From: an uncultured Prevotella sp.
GTDB lineage: Bacteria > Bacteroidota > Bacteroidia > Bacteroidales > Bacteroidaceae
Assembly: GCA_900319715.1 (NCBI GenBank)
Contig: ONPM01000032.1
Span: 1-51,821 of the forward strand
Reading direction: 5' to 3'
DNA: 51,821 nt
Below the pieces are notes generated by a model that saw only the letters and a list, made by a program, of their open reading frames with translations, ran no database searches and was not told the origin of the DNA. The position numbers and the translations under genes are program-made. Below are positions 42,452-50,987 of the stretch, in pieces (the stretch's first letter is position 1; each line of letters begins with the position of its first letter).

Positions 42452-43045
42452 CTATTTCTCAAACCAAGAGTGTATGGCGGTGTCGTAATGCGAACTCACA
42501 CCGAAGGCACGGGTAGCGAACATACGGCGCTGCTCCTTCGTGGTCTCTGCACCCTGCTTGTTCAGGATATCCAGCAGCACGCTGTACTCAGCCTTGCTCG
42601 GCACGATCACCACATCGTTGAAGTTCTTGGCTCCGGCACGGATCAGTGAGATACCGCCGATATCGATCTTCTCGATGATATCCTCCTCAGAGGCGCCGCT
42701 GGCAACGGTCTGCTCAAATGGATAAAGGTCTACGATCACGAGGTCAATCTCCGGAATCTCATATTGAGCCATCTGCTCACGGTCGCCCTCGTTGTCACGA
42801 CGACCCAGGATACCTCCGAACACCTTCGGATGCAATGTCTTCACACGACCACCGAGGATAGAAGGATAGGTCGTCACATCCTCCACCTTCTGGCATTCGT
42901 AGCCTAACGACTCAATAAACTTCTGTGTTCCACCCGTAGAGAGAAACTTCACGCCCTCCTCATTCAACTTCTTGAGGAGTTCATCAAGGCCGTCCTTGTG
43001 GAATACAGACACCAAGGCAGTCTTAATCTTCTTTGTCTCAGCCAT
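42452..43045 (-). CDS. purH: IMP cyclohydrolase (N-terminal domain of PurH only)
   Basis: 197 residues. It aligns by eye with the MGS-like cyclohydrolase half of PurH: ALVSVFHKDGLDELLKKLNEEGVKFLSTGGT, YPSILGGRVKTLHPKVFGGIL, VDLYPFEQTV, and IDIGGISLIRAGAKNFNDVVIV. The usual protein is about 500 residues with a C-terminal AICAR transformylase domain; this one stops after SSHYDTAIHSWFEK, at the domain border. So it should convert FAICAR to IMP, with the transformylase supplied from elsewhere. The cell-shape genes follow, as after purH in other Bacteroidales. Confidence 0.88.
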   Translation of the reverse strand: MAETKKIKTALVSVFHKDGLDELLKKLNEEGVKFLSTGGTQKFIESLGYECQKVEDVTTYPSILGGRVKTLHPKVFGGILGRRDNEGDREQMAQYEIPEIDLVIVDLYPFEQTVASGASEEDIIEKIDIGGISLIRAGAKNFNDVVIVPSKAEYSVLLDILNKQGAETTKEQRRMFATRAFGVSSHYDTAIHSWFEK

Positions 43046-43086
43046 TTCTTATGATACTATAACGTTATAAAATTCGAATTAGGCCG

Positions 43087-43094
43087 CAAAGTTA
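43087..43094 (-). promoter_or_regulatory. -7 element (TAACTTTG) for the purH-mre operon
   Basis: A perfect TAnnTTTG match on the minus strand, 41 bases before the purH ATG. Confidence 0.55.
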
Positions 43095-43170
43095 CAAAAT
43101 AAAAATGGATTAATCTCTATTTTCTCTCCGAAAATTTTGATTAATCCATGTTAAAATAATATAGGTCAAT

Positions 43171-44208
43171 TTATATCAGCGTCATGCCGAGAGCCTTACA
43201 AGCCTGGCGCATGTCGTCGGGCCAGATAGAGGCCTGGATTTCACCGATATGACCTTTATGGAGCAACACCATGCAGAGACGGCTCTGACCGATACCTCCG
43301 CCGATGGACAGCGGCAGACGGTCGTTGAGCAACTGCTGGTGGAAGTAGAGTTGTTCGCGCTCCTCCTTGTGTTCAAGTTTCAACTGGCGCAGCAGACTCT
43401 CCTTATCCACACGGATACCCATCGACGAGAGTTCGAAAGAACGACCGAGAATAGGATACCAGATGAGGATATCGCCATTGAGTCCCATCTTACCGTTCTC
43501 GGCGATGGTAGACCAGTCGTCGTAGTCGGGGGCACGGCCGTCGTGCTTCTCACCGTTGGAGAGTTGGCCGCCGATGCCGATGATGAACACGGCTCCGTAG
43601 GCTTCACAGATGGCATCCTCGCGCTCCTTGGGCGTCTTGTTGGGATACATCTTCAGCAGTTCCTCGGCATGGACAAAGTGGATCTTCTCTGGCAGAAAGG
43701 GCTTCAGTTGGGGATAAGTCTCACAGGTAAGATACTCCGTACGACGGATGGCAGCATAGATACGCTCAACGACATCCTTGAGGAAAGCCACCGTACGGTC
43801 TTCACGACGGATGACGGCCTCCCAGTCCCACTGGTCGACATAGAGGGAATGGAGGTTATCCAGTTCCTCGTCGGCCCGGATGGCGTTCATATCGGTATAG
43901 ATGCCATAACCGGGCTCTATCTGATACTCTGCCAACGACAAGCGCTTCCACTTGGCCAGCGAGTGGACCACTTCGGCCTGCGCATCGCCCAAATCCTTGA
44001 TAGGGAAGGTAACGGCCCGCTCCACACCGTTCAGATCATCGTTGATTCCCAGTCCTTTGAGAACGAACAAGGGTGCCGTGACGCGACGCAGACGGAGTTC
44101 TGTGGAGAGGTTCTGCTGAAAGAAGTCCTTAATAAGTTTGATACCCTGCTCTGTCTGTTTGGTATCGAGCAGGGCCTCATAATGCAAGGGTTTGATTACT
44201 TGTCCCAT
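43171..44208 (-). CDS. asnA: Aspartate-ammonia ligase
   Basis: 345 residues from the ATG at 44208 (MGQVIKPLHYEALLD); the frame extends ten codons further, but those lie on the promoter. The class II aminoacyl-tRNA-synthetase-like fold of AsnA is seen in ELRLRRVTAPLFVLKGLGINDDLNG, YTDMNAIRADEELDNLHSLYVDQWDWE, and the C-terminal LPLSIGGGIGQSRLCMVLL (motif 3). It makes asparagine from aspartate, ammonia and ATP. Confidence 0.96.
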   Translation of the reverse strand: MGQVIKPLHYEALLDTKQTEQGIKLIKDFFQQNLSTELRLRRVTAPLFVLKGLGINDDLNGVERAVTFPIKDLGDAQAEVVHSLAKWKRLSLAEYQIEPGYGIYTDMNAIRADEELDNLHSLYVDQWDWEAVIRREDRTVAFLKDVVERIYAAIRRTEYLTCETYPQLKPFLPEKIHFVHAEELLKMYPNKTPKEREDAICEAYGAVFIIGIGGQLSNGEKHDGRAPDYDDWSTIAENGKMGLNGDILIWYPILGRSFELSSMGIRVDKESLLRQLKLEHKEEREQLYFHQQLLNDRLPLSIGGGIGQSRLCMVLLHKGHIGEIQASIWPDDMRQACKALGMTLI

Positions 44209-44235
44209 TTTTACAGTTGATTCTAATTTTGCCTG

Positions 44236-44266
44236 CAAAGGTATCTAATTAATTACACACTTGCAA
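44236..44266 (-). promoter_or_regulatory. Promoter for asnA
   Basis: On the minus strand TTG (44266-44264), 20 bases, TACCTTTG (44243-44236). The ATG follows 27 bases later. Confidence 0.7.
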
Positions 44267-44326
44267 GCAAAATTAGAATTATTTTTGCAAAATGACACAA
44301 ATTCTTGATTTCTGCTAACATTTTGA

Positions 44327-47290
44327 TTAGAATCGGCCACCGCGGGGTCCACCGCCGAAACCGCCACCGAAGCCACCGCCGCCACGAGGACGACCACCGC
44401 CGAAGCCTCCGCGACCACCAGGACCGCCAGGGCCGCCGAATCCGCCACGACCGCCACCAAAGGCACCACGGCCTCCGAAGAGGTTCAGACGGTAGATGAC
44501 GTGAACCATGCCGTAACTGGTGATGGCGTTATACTCGGTATCGTTACGCGACAAGGCAGTGATAGTACGGCTGAAAGTAGACTGCTCGTGCAAAATGTCG
44601 TAGAGTTGGAGTGAGATGGTGAGGGCGTTGCCTTTGAGGAAACTCTGAGACAACTGGGCATTCCAGATGAGTTCGTTGGTATTCATCGAATTGTCGGCAT
44701 AGCCGCGACGGCTCTGCATGTTCAGATTCGTGGTGAGGGCCGTTCCCCAGGGAGCCGTCACACCGATCATACCACCATAGGTGAACTGCCACGTATCGAG
44801 GTTGTTGTTCGGCTGCAGTTCACTGCGTGAACGCGTGTAGTTCAGGCCTCCATTAATCTCTATCTCCAACCACTCGTTACGGTAACTTCCTGCAAGACGT
44901 TCGTTGATGCCGAGAGAGTTGGTGACGCTCTTCTCTGAATCACTGAGGCTATTGATGCTCACAAAGCCCACGTTGTGATTATAACTCAGGTTAGTAAACG
45001 TGTTGACATTGAAGAAGGCAGCCGAGTCAACAGCGGTATTGAACATGAATCCGAGGTTACCGTTCCAGTTGCCGTTGATATTCTCCGGACGGGTGATGGT
45101 TCCACCTGTCTCGGTGTTTAAGGTGGTCTTATTTGCCACCGAGTTGCTGGTCGTCGAGAAATTCACGAACGTCATCACGGCCCGCTGGTGTTTCTGGAAA
45201 TAGTCATTGTAGAAGAGTTGGAACGACTGCGTGAAAGAGGGTTTCAGTCCCGGGTTACCTCTTGTGATGCGCAGAGGGTCGCTGTCGTCAACGATGTCGA
45301 GCAGGTCGCTCATCGAAGGCTGCTGACTGCGTCCACGGTAGGTGAAGCGCAACTGTCCCGTAGCCGACTTCTTCCAACGGAAATCGAGGGTCGGGGTGAA
45401 ATTGGTGACCGTACGGGTGGTATCGGCATGAATACCCTGATAGTCCTGGATGAAATGAGACTTCTGCGGGAGAACCTGGAAACCGACATTGAAATTGTAG
45501 GATTTACGGACAATGCGTAACATCACCTCTGCCGTATGGTTGTAGTTCTTATATTCAGACATACGGCTCAGGTTCTTGTCCTCATAATAGTCCAGGGGAT
45601 TGACAAGCCTTACCAGGTAGGCATCCCAGTTACGATACTGGGGCACGATGTCGGTATAGTCCACATCCGTCAGGCTGTAAGTCTTCTTGTCGCTCTTTGA
45701 ATAACTGTACTGATAGGTGTAACTGAACTGAAGGTACACCTGCCTCATAATAGGCTCGCTGTAGGTCAGGCGTGCACTGTAGCCCCACCTGTCTTCCGGC
45801 GTGAGGCTATAGCGGTTGGTCTGATAGGTAGAGTCGCCGATGCCCAAGGAGTTCATCACCTGGAACAGTTCGGAGAAATTGTTCGATATGGACTTGCTGG
45901 TACCGTCGCTCCAGTTACCATTCAATTGCAAAGTGATGTTACGCCCAGAGTTATTGAGTCGGCGATTGAACTGCAGCATACCTCTGATATTCTTCGAATC
46001 GCTGTAACTGACACCATCCTGCAGACTATAGTTCTTGACGATGCCGTACTTCTCGGCAATCTCCATGACTGAGGCCAACGGATCGGTGGCATAGTCGTAT
46101 GGGTTCTTGTCGAAGGTGGCGTTCTCGCTGGTGTTCTCACCGTCGTTGGAGTTGTAACTCACGTTGGGGCGGAACATGATGTTCGTCATCGAGTCCGGCT
46201 GCCACTCCAGACGCATCTGCCCGTTCCAACTGTTGGAGCGAGAATACCTCTGGCTGAGACTGTTGCCGAACGACGAGGTGGTGCCGCTGAAGAAGTTCTC
46301 CGTCGAACTCTTTGAGAAGACATCACCGTCGCTATGGTTCCAGCGCACACTTCCATCGAGTTTGAGTTTACCGGTATTCTCGTAGTTCAGGTTCAGACCG
46401 ACCATCTTGTTGGCTGTAAGACCCTGACGGGCACCGCCGAAACGGCCACCGCCACCACCACCGGGGAAGCCCATATCATTGGTATTGTTGGCATTGGTCA
46501 TCAGGAATACCTTCATATTGTCTTTCATCACACCTCCGAAGATACGGCCTGCATAGCGGTTCTTGGTACCTGCGGCGAGGTCGGCATTGGCCATGATACC
46601 CTTGTTCATGCCTGCCTTGATGCCGAAGTCGAGCACCGTCTCTTCCTCACCGTCTTCAATACCGGAGACACGGGCAAGGTCGCTTTGCTGGTCGTAGGCC
46701 TTGATACGGTCGATGATGTTCGTGGGCAGGTTCTTCATGGCGGTCTTCGTGTCGCCAGTCATGAACTCTTTACCGTCAACAAGGATCTTCTTCACCTGCT
46801 TGCCATTGATCTTGATGGAGCCGTCGTCGCTGATCTCTGCACCTGGCAGACGGCGCACCAGTTCTTCGGCCACTGATCCTTCCGGTGTACGGAAGGCATT
46901 GGCATTATAGACAAAGGTATCGGCCTTGAGCGTCACCTTCTGGGCACGGGCCGTCACCGTGGCACCCTTCAGCATAATGGCGTCGGGCTCTAGTTTGATT
47001 GTGCCGGCATGATAGTCTTTGTCTTTCAACGTGATCTTCTTCGTGTAGGTCTTGAAACCCACATAGGTCACCTGCAGGGTATAAGAACCCTCCGGGGCCT
47101 TGATGGAGAATCCTCCTTCTGTGTTAGTGACGGCATTGGCAATGACCTTCTCACCACTCAACAGGGCGGCGGTAGCCTGAATGATGGCTTCCTGCGTGTC
47201 CTGTTCTACTACTGTTCCTCTAACTGTTCGCTGTGCAAATGCTACGACTGTCACCGTCAGGGCAACAATCAACAATCCTATTTTCTTCAT
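44327..47290 (-). CDS. Outer-membrane beta-barrel protein (TonB-receptor-like) with Gly/Phe/Arg-rich tail
   Basis: 987 residues from the ATG at 47290 (MKKIGLLIVALTVTVVAFAQ, a signal peptide). Next is a carboxypeptidase-regulatory-like domain (about 22-110: GTVVEQDTQEAIIQATAALL, PEGSYTLQVTYVGFKTYTK), a plug-like region (VAEELVRRLPGAEISDDGSIKINGKQVKKILVDGKEF) and a barrel of about 650 residues. This fits the Bacteroidota outer-membrane beta-barrel family related to TonB receptors. The last barrel strand (VHVIYRLNLFGG) is followed by about 53 residues of FGGGRGGFGGPGG-type sequence. A short Gly run (GFPGGGGGGRFGGARQG) sits near residue 300. Neither a SusD partner nor a clear TonB box is seen; the ligand is unknown. 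Confidence 0.88.
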   Translation of the reverse strand: MKKIGLLIVALTVTVVAFAQRTVRGTVVEQDTQEAIIQATAALLSGEKVIANAVTNTEGGFSIKAPEGSYTLQVTYVGFKTYTKKITLKDKDYHAGTIKLEPDAIMLKGATVTARAQKVTLKADTFVYNANAFRTPEGSVAEELVRRLPGAEISDDGSIKINGKQVKKILVDGKEFMTGDTKTAMKNLPTNIIDRIKAYDQQSDLARVSGIEDGEEETVLDFGIKAGMNKGIMANADLAAGTKNRYAGRIFGGVMKDNMKVFLMTNANNTNDMGFPGGGGGGRFGGARQGLTANKMVGLNLNYENTGKLKLDGSVRWNHSDGDVFSKSSTENFFSGTTSSFGNSLSQRYSRSNSWNGQMRLEWQPDSMTNIMFRPNVSYNSNDGENTSENATFDKNPYDYATDPLASVMEIAEKYGIVKNYSLQDGVSYSDSKNIRGMLQFNRRLNNSGRNITLQLNGNWSDGTSKSISNNFSELFQVMNSLGIGDSTYQTNRYSLTPEDRWGYSARLTYSEPIMRQVYLQFSYTYQYSYSKSDKKTYSLTDVDYTDIVPQYRNWDAYLVRLVNPLDYYEDKNLSRMSEYKNYNHTAEVMLRIVRKSYNFNVGFQVLPQKSHFIQDYQGIHADTTRTVTNFTPTLDFRWKKSATGQLRFTYRGRSQQPSMSDLLDIVDDSDPLRITRGNPGLKPSFTQSFQLFYNDYFQKHQRAVMTFVNFSTTSNSVANKTTLNTETGGTITRPENINGNWNGNLGFMFNTAVDSAAFFNVNTFTNLSYNHNVGFVSINSLSDSEKSVTNSLGINERLAGSYRNEWLEIEINGGLNYTRSRSELQPNNNLDTWQFTYGGMIGVTAPWGTALTTNLNMQSRRGYADNSMNTNELIWNAQLSQSFLKGNALTISLQLYDILHEQSTFSRTITALSRNDTEYNAITSYGMVHVIYRLNLFGGRGAFGGGRGGFGGPGGPGGRGGFGGGRPRGGGGFGGGFGGGPRGGRF

Positions 47291-47392
47291 TGATAGTTGT
47301 GAATTTATGACTCTTTGACGCATGAACGGGATAAAAGTTTAACGGAAAGTAAAAAAAATCCCATTTCTTATGGCCATTATGAAAAAAAGTCG

Positions 47393-47400
47393 TACCTTTG
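47393..47400 (+). promoter_or_regulatory. -7 element (TACCTTTG) for aroB
   Basis: A perfect TAnnTTTG match 40 bases before the ATG at 47440. It rules out the earlier in-frame start at 47398. Confidence 0.6.
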
Positions 47401-47439
47401 CAGCATCAACAACAAACGAGCAACCATAAGCATAGAAAG

Positions 47440-48516
47440 ATGAACCCGCAAAAGGTTGTTATTTCCGAAAATCTGACAGAGGCCCTCACGGCAGCCGTGG
47501 CTGAATGTGAGCACGACCGCACCTTTCTCCTCGTTGATGAGACGACGGAGCGCTGTTGTCTGCCATTGGTCAGCGACATGAGTTGCATCCGTGGTGCCAG
47601 GACCGTCGTCATTGGCGCCACCGATACACACAAGACGCTTGACTCTTTGTCACATGTGTGGGAAGCCTTAGGTGAGGGAGGTGCCACCCGTCACTCCTTA
47701 TTAATAAATATAGGAGGAGGCATGGTGACCGACCTGGGAGGCTTTGCGGCCTCCACCTTTAAACGGGGCATCAATTATATCAACATCCCGACAACGCTGC
47801 TCGCCATGGTCGATGCCAGCGTGGGAGGAAAGACGGGCATCAACTTCCGGGGACTGAAAAACGAGATCGGCGTGTTCAGCAATGCCAGCACCGTCATCCT
47901 CGACACGGCATTCCTTAAAACCCTTGATGCCGCAAACATCTGTTCGGGCTACGCCGAGATGCTCAAGCACGGACTGATATCGAATGAGAAGATGTGGGCT
48001 GAACTCGTCAACTTCGACCTCACCCAACCAGATCTGGAACAATTGCGTACGATGGTGGCCGACAGCGTCGCCGTCAAACAGCGCATCGTCACAGAAGACC
48101 CCTTGGAACAGGGCATCCGCAAGGCACTGAACCTCGGCCACACCATTGGCCACGCCTTCGAGAGTTTCTCCCTCCAGTCATCTCTCTCACCACTCACCTC
48201 TCACCACTCACCTCTTCTACATGGCTATGCTGTGGCATACGGCCTCATCGGCGAACTGTACCTGAGCACCGTCAAGACGGGATTCCCCTCTGACAAGATG
48301 CACCAGACGGTGAGTTTCATCAAGGAGCACTACGGGAAGATGACTGTTACCTGTGATGACTATCCCACCCTGCTGGAACTCATGACCCACGACAAGAAAA
48401 ACGTGGCAGGAACGATTAATTTCACCCTCTTAGGCGGTATCGGCGACATCCGTATCAACCAGACCGCCACGAAGGAAGACATATACGAGGCACTCGACTT
48501 CTACCGCGAGTGCTGA
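47440..48516 (+). CDS. aroB: 3-Dehydroquinate synthase
   Basis: 358 residues from MNPQKVVISENL. NAD-binding INIGGGMVTDLGGFAASTFKRG, IPTTLLAMVDASVGGKTGIN and the metal site (Glu172 in GYAEMLKHG, His234 in LNLGHTIGHAFE, His261 in HGYAVAYG) are complete. It makes 3-dehydroquinate from DAHP in the shikimate pathway. A repeat-encoded stretch LQSSLSPLTSHHSPLL (245-260) lies between the two metal His residues, on a loop that must tolerate it if the enzyme works. Confidence 0.96.
   Translation: MNPQKVVISENLTEALTAAVAECEHDRTFLLVDETTERCCLPLVSDMSCIRGARTVVIGATDTHKTLDSLSHVWEALGEGGATRHSLLINIGGGMVTDLGGFAASTFKRGINYINIPTTLLAMVDASVGGKTGINFRGLKNEIGVFSNASTVILDTAFLKTLDAANICSGYAEMLKHGLISNEKMWAELVNFDLTQPDLEQLRTMVADSVAVKQRIVTEDPLEQGIRKALNLGHTIGHAFESFSLQSSLSPLTSHHSPLLHGYAVAYGLIGELYLSTVKTGFPSDKMHQTVSFIKEHYGKMTVTCDDYPTLLELMTHDKKNVAGTINFTLLGGIGDIRINQTATKEDIYEALDFYREC
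48181..48217 (+). repeat. In-frame TCACCTC heptamer array inside aroB
   Basis: TCTCTCTCACCACTCACCTC and further CACCACTCACCTC units encode SLSPLTSHHSPLL, between NLGHTIGHAFESF and HGYAV. Confidence 0.8.
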
Positions 48517-48567
48517 CGAAGGACGACCAATCAACTTAATAGACCTGATCATATTACTAACTAATCG

Positions 48568-48605
48568 CAGATAGGGTCGCTCGTGAGAGTAGCCCTATCT
48601 CTTTT
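48568..48605 (+). terminator. Intrinsic terminator after aroB
   Basis: GATAGGG (48570-48576) pairs with CCCTATC (48593-48599), with an inner CTC/GAG pair, followed by TCTTTT. Confidence 0.7.
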
Positions 48606-48607
48606 AA

Positions 48608-48627
48608 AGAGAGGTAAGAGGTGAGAG
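48608..48627 (+). repeat. Intergenic GAGAGGT heptamer array before the CE15-like gene
   Basis: AGAGAGGTAAGAGGTGAGAG, the intergenic form of the units found in frame in aroB, pyrC and others. Confidence 0.7.
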
Positions 48628-48664
48628 AAATGATAATAGTCACTAACAATTAAACATAAAGGAT

Positions 48665-49921
48665 ATGAAGGAACTATTCATGCTGACGGCAGTGCTGCTG
48701 ACAAGTGTCTGCACGCAGGCACAGCAACTGCCACTCGTCTACGAAACAGAGAACACCGGTTTCAACGCCAACCCCGTGCTGCCCACGAAGGAACAGGGAA
48801 CAAAGTGCGAAGCCCTGCCAGACCCTCTCGCATGGTCTGACGGCAGCGGACGTGTCACGGACTTCAAGGACTGGAGCCTCCGTCGTGGTGAGATTGCCAA
48901 GGAGATCCAGCACTATGAAATTGGAACCAAACCGACAGTAGACCCTTCTGCCGTAAAGGCACGGATGGATGGCGACACGCTGAAGGTGACCGTCACCGTG
49001 GGCGGTCAGTCGCTCGAACTCAGCGCCCTCATCAACTACCCCTCTACAGGCAGTGCCCCCTACCCTCTGATGATCGGCACCAGCGGCATCTCACTGCCCA
49101 AGAGCATCTTTGAAAAGCGTCCTATCGCCACGATGGTCTACCGTGAGTCACAGGTGAACAACTATAGTCAGTTTGGCGCCCGCTTTGGACGTAAGCCTGC
49201 CGGACGTGGCAACTACGACTTCGACCGTCTCTACCCCGACCTGAAAGACAACGGTGCCTACAGCGAGTGGGCTTGGGGCCTGAGCCGGCTCATCGACGGT
49301 CTGCAGCAATTAGGTCCTGAGGTGACGAAGATCGACACGAAGCATATCGGCGTCACAGGATGCAGTTATGCCGGCAAGATGGCCCTCTTCTGCGGCGCCT
49401 TCGACGAGCGTGTGGCACTGACCATCGCCCAGGAGCCTGGCGGCGGCGGAGTCGCTAACTGGCGATACTCCCGCTGGCTGAACATCCAGCCAGAGGCCGA
49501 GCAAGTGGAGAACCTCGACAAGACGGACTACAACTGGTTCAAAGAGAGTCTTCGTGAGAACTATGGTGAGGAGAACGTGGCCTACCTGCCCCACGACCAC
49601 CACGAACTGGCAGCGATGGTCTGTCCCCGCGCCCTGCTGATGTTGGGCAATCCTGATTTCGTGTGGTTGGCTGACCCTTCTGCCTACGTCTCGATGAACG
49701 GTGCCATGAAGGTATGGGAGCAGTTCGGCATTGCCGACCGTGTGGGCTATTCCATCGTCGCCAATCACGGACATTGTCAACTGCCTGAGGTGCAGTTCCC
49801 TGAGGTGGAGGCATATATCGACCGCTTCCTGCTCGGCAAGACAGATGCAAACACCACCGTCCGCATCGCCCCAGACAACTACAAAGACATTGATCTCAAC
49901 TACTGGATCGGTCAGTGGTAA
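48665..49921 (+). CDS. Secreted CE15-like glucuronoyl esterase
   Basis: 418 residues. The signal peptide is MKELFMLTAVLLTSVCTQAQ. The alpha/beta-hydrolase nucleophile lies in VTGCSYAGKMALF (Ser234), close to the GCSRxGK motif of carbohydrate esterase family 15. QEPGGGGVANWRYSRW fits the acid-residue region of the family and NHGHCQLPE supplies the catalytic His. CE15 enzymes cut the ester between glucuronic acid of xylan and lignin alcohols. With GH51 and a pentose-type porter in the window, hemicellulose breakdown is the likely context. Confidence 0.82.
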   Translation: MKELFMLTAVLLTSVCTQAQQLPLVYETENTGFNANPVLPTKEQGTKCEALPDPLAWSDGSGRVTDFKDWSLRRGEIAKEIQHYEIGTKPTVDPSAVKARMDGDTLKVTVTVGGQSLELSALINYPSTGSAPYPLMIGTSGISLPKSIFEKRPIATMVYRESQVNNYSQFGARFGRKPAGRGNYDFDRLYPDLKDNGAYSEWAWGLSRLIDGLQQLGPEVTKIDTKHIGVTGCSYAGKMALFCGAFDERVALTIAQEPGGGGVANWRYSRWLNIQPEAEQVENLDKTDYNWFKESLRENYGEENVAYLPHDHHELAAMVCPRALLMLGNPDFVWLADPSAYVSMNGAMKVWEQFGIADRVGYSIVANHGHCQLPEVQFPEVEAYIDRFLLGKTDANTTVRIAPDNYKDIDLNYWIGQW

Positions 49922-49927
49922 CTGTTT

Positions 49928-49967
49928 CTCCCCCTGAGTTAGGGGGAGTCAGAGGGGGTCTGATCAG
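49928..49967. repeat. Short form of the CTCCTGAGT/GGTCTGA module after the CE15-like gene
   Basis: CTCCCCCTGAGTTAGGGGGA is a hairpin (8-bp stem, loop GAGTT), followed by GTCAGAGGGGGTCTGATCAG. It resembles the start and end of the modules at 18441 and 50584. Confidence 0.6.
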
Positions 49968-49985
49968 CCTCTGGCCAAAACCTCT

Positions 49986-50010
49986 GCCTGCCTTCTGGCA
50001 GGCTTTCTTG
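49986..50010 (+). terminator. Intrinsic terminator of the CE15-like gene, inside the menE 3' end
   Basis: GCCTGCC (49986-49992), loop TTCT, GGCAGGC (49997-50003), then TTTCTTGTTT on the plus strand. Confidence 0.65.
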
Positions 50011-50583
50011 TTTCCGTCATGGGAATCTCGCTGACATGAATGTACGCTTTCGGGCGCTGGAACTTGGGCAACACCGCCTCACAGACCCTCTTCGCCTCTT
50101 CCACATCGCCCTCCGTCAGCATCACGACCACCTCGCCGAACTTCTTGTCCGGCCTTTTACTTATTAAATAAGGTATGCTCAAATGGCCTTTCAGCATCCG
50201 TTCCACCTCCTCCGCCTGGATCTTGATTCCCCCGGAGCAGATCACATTATCCTTCCTTCCCAGAATCTTGAAGGGGACATTCCTCCGGCGCATCGATCAC
50301 CAGACACCCTTCCTCATTCAGACTGACACTCACCGACGGGAACGGCGTATACCACTCCGTTGCCTCTGGCCCATTCAGTCGTCTCAATGCGATATGCGAT
50401 AACGTCTCCGTCATCCCGTACGTACTCCACACATAATTGGGAAATGTCTTCAGTTCCTCAGCCATCGCCTCGTCGATGGCTCCACCGCCAATAATCAGGT
50501 GCTTGATCATCATCAGCCGCTCTCTCTCCCCCGGCACCTGCAACGAGTTATACACCTGCATCGGCACCATCGCCGCGAAGGTT

Positions 50584-50681
50584 TCCCCTCCTAAGTTCTT
50601 GCGTCCCTTCGGTAGCAAGCGAGCAAAGCTCGAGCGAGGAGGGGATAGGGGTGGTCTGAACAAGCGTAAATCCCACGCTTG
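50584..50681 (-). repeat. Nested repeat module inside menE
   Basis: TCCCCTCCTAAG (50584-50595) and GAGGAGGGGATAGGGG...TGGTCTGAACAAGCG (50636-50666) are the outer module, as at 18441-18484. Between them sits a second module, CTTGCGTCCC/GGTAGCAAGCG (50598-50620) plus GAGCAAAGCTC (50621-50631), like that in mfd. CAAGCGT (50661-50667) also pairs with ACGCTTG (50675-50681). On the coding strand it is read in frame as LFRPPLSPPRSSFARLLPKG and flanking residues. Confidence 0.8.
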
Positions 50682-50987
50682 ACATTTCTGATTCACCAAT
50701 GGATGTCCGCTTGGCTCAACGACAATCAACCTCAGACCTCTCTCTATCGCCCGCACCACCATCATCTTGCCAGCGATATAGTCGAGCGACATACAGAGCA
50801 AGGCCGTATCGTCCTCCTTCAGTCCTAAGAAGTCACAGGTGATCTTCGCCGAGGCCAGCATCCGCCGCTTCTCCACCAGCATCCGCTTCGGCTCCCCAGT
50901 ACTCCCGCTCGTCTTCACCTCGACATACGGACTGTCGCTATTCCATTCTTCCAAAAACTCCTCTAAAGACATCATCTACAGATTTTA

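Larger units (their letters stand above)
49964..50975 (-). pseudogene. menE: o-Succinylbenzoate-CoA ligase (MenE-like), frame broken by an internal deletion
   Basis: Part 1 (50975 to about 50287): the ATP P-loop KTSGSTGEPKRM (21-32), LCMSLDYIAGKMM, FAAMVPMQVYNSL and YVWSTYGMTETLSHIALR identify an acyl-CoA-synthetase-family enzyme. Part 2 (to 49964): NVPFKILGRKDNVICSGGIKIQAEEVE and the C-terminal domain with the catalytic Lys region. Between VIDAPEECP and NVPFKIL the usual TNDI/V-type residues are missing and the frame changes near 50285-50295. The identification as MenE of menaquinone synthesis is from sequence recall; no other men genes are present. A 36-residue repeat-derived insert (97-132) is also present. 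If the enzyme is needed, another copy must exist or the assembly is wrong. Confidence 0.82.
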
